From contig JBBQMG010000003.1 of NCBI GenBank assembly GCA_038328705.1, positions 1 to 64,000 of the forward strand: a stretch of 64,000 nucleotides of DNA, read 5' to 3'. Under the pieces are notes generated by a model. That model was given only the letters and a program-made list of their open reading frames with translations. It was not told where the DNA came from and did not search any database. This stretch comes from UBA668 sp038328705 (GTDB lineage Bacteria > Actinomycetota > Acidimicrobiia > Acidimicrobiales > Ilumatobacteraceae). Every line of letters begins with the position of its first letter. The stretch's first letter is position 1. The position numbers and the translations under genes were made by a program. Below, piece by piece: positions 63,644 through 64,000 of the stretch.

Positions 63644-64000
63644 ACTCGTTCCACCTTCGCTGTGCCGAACAGACCGGACGGTTTCACCAGCAGGACCGCA
63701 AGGATCACGACGAACGCAACGCCCAGCTTCATCTCCTGACCAACCCACTTGGGCAGATAGCCCGACGCAAGGTTTTCGATCACACCGATCATCAGGCCGC
63801 CGATGACTGCACCGCCCGGCGAATCGAAACCGCCCAGGGTTGCGGCGGCCGAGCCGTAGATGAAGACGGTGAACATCAGACCGAGGTTCACGTTGCCATT
63901 GAGCCCCGCCTGCACCACACCGCCGAGCGCACCGATGGCCGCAGCAAGCCCCCAGCTCATCATCAGCACCCGGTTGGTGCGAATGCCCGCAAGTTTGGCG
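63640..64000 (-). CDS. livH: LivH-type ABC permease, partial (5' end outside window)
   Basis: The C-terminal 119 residues of a LivH permease; the frame stays open to the window edge (AKLAGIRTNRVLMMSWGLAA). Hydrophobic helices and the GGFDSPGGAVIGGLMIGVIE motif are typical. It is first of three cotranscribed genes seen here, overlapping livM by 4 nt. Confidence 0.88.
   Translation of the reverse strand, partial: AKLAGIRTNRVLMMSWGLAAAIGALGGVVQAGLNGNVNLGLMFTVFIYGSAAATLGGFDSPGGAVIGGLMIGVIENLASGYLPKWVGQEMKLGVAFVVILAVLLVKPSGLFGTAKVERV

Overview
The window is a gene-dense, high-GC actinobacterial chromosome segment with about 60 protein genes, mostly in short operons with 1-8 base overlaps and many GTG/TTG starts. 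Actinobacterial markers are a WhiB regulator, PafB/PafC, an ImuA'/ImuB mutasome pair, F420 functions (an LLM-class oxidoreductase and CofC), a TIGR03084-type DinB-fold protein and a Lys/Ala-rich histone-like protein beside HU. The gene mix suggests an Acidimicrobiia-like (for example Ilumatobacter-type) aquatic actinobacterium, but this is inference. No rRNA, tRNA, CRISPR array or complete insertion sequence was seen.

Layout. 1-870: a 20-bp tandem repeat array and a hairpin, then the fused remnants of a divergent EamA transporter/LysR regulator pair. 868-5600: imuA'-imuB behind a LexA-like box, a CarH-like B12-binding regulator, an Nfu-N-like protein and a CorA channel. 5616-12521: a large LAL-type LuxR regulator with a small upstream ORF, an F420-type oxidoreductase and a cyclase/NTPase regulator. 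12559-20000: an SsnA-like amidohydrolase, a serine hydrolase, a Uma2-type protein, and an operon of carbamoylase, TauE and fused xanthine dehydrogenase. 20084-23125: acyl-CoA dehydrogenase and a PEP-utilizing swivel-domain protein. 23214-30636: a seven-gene operon SWIM / DUF5691 / MoxR ATPase / VapB / VapC / DUF5682 / VWA. 30833-32920: a copper-delivery lipoprotein operon (PCuAC, TlpA-like, SCO1, cupredoxin-like). 32972-35531: transsulfuration genes (CBS, CGS/CGL). 35612-38018: rnhB, selD and a divergent MOSC protein. 37984-44918: a diiron ferritin-like protein, FMN reductase, secernin-like peptidase, an unknown protein, gpsA, cofC, a PIG-L deacetylase and a TIGR03084 protein. 45001-47914: PAKKA protein, HU, PIN-PhoH and WhiB. 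47978-52610: DEDDh exonuclease, hbd-pafB-pafC, and an RlmI-like methyltransferase. 52726-60866: PhoD phosphatase, pgi, pgl, hydrolases, enoyl-CoA hydratase and RarD. 61026-64000: a branched-chain amino-acid-type ABC transporter (binding protein, LivM, partial LivH).

Two candidate systems stand out. (1) A predicted selenium-dependent molybdenum hydroxylase system: a fused XDH resembling the Se-dependent family, an SsnA-like hydrolase and SelD lie in one window, with a MOSC protein divergent from selD and a D-carbamoylase and TauE permease next to the XDH. (2) A five-component MoxR-ATPase/VWA/SWIM/DUF5682/DUF5691 operon of unknown function, into which a VapBC pair is translationally knitted; its VapC has Ala in place of the first catalytic Asp, suggesting a dead, domesticated toxin. 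Smaller points of interest are an HupB-like architecture split into two genes, a CarH-type light-sensor signature on an excisionase-type DNA-binding domain, and several repeats that could act as regulatory or termination structures.
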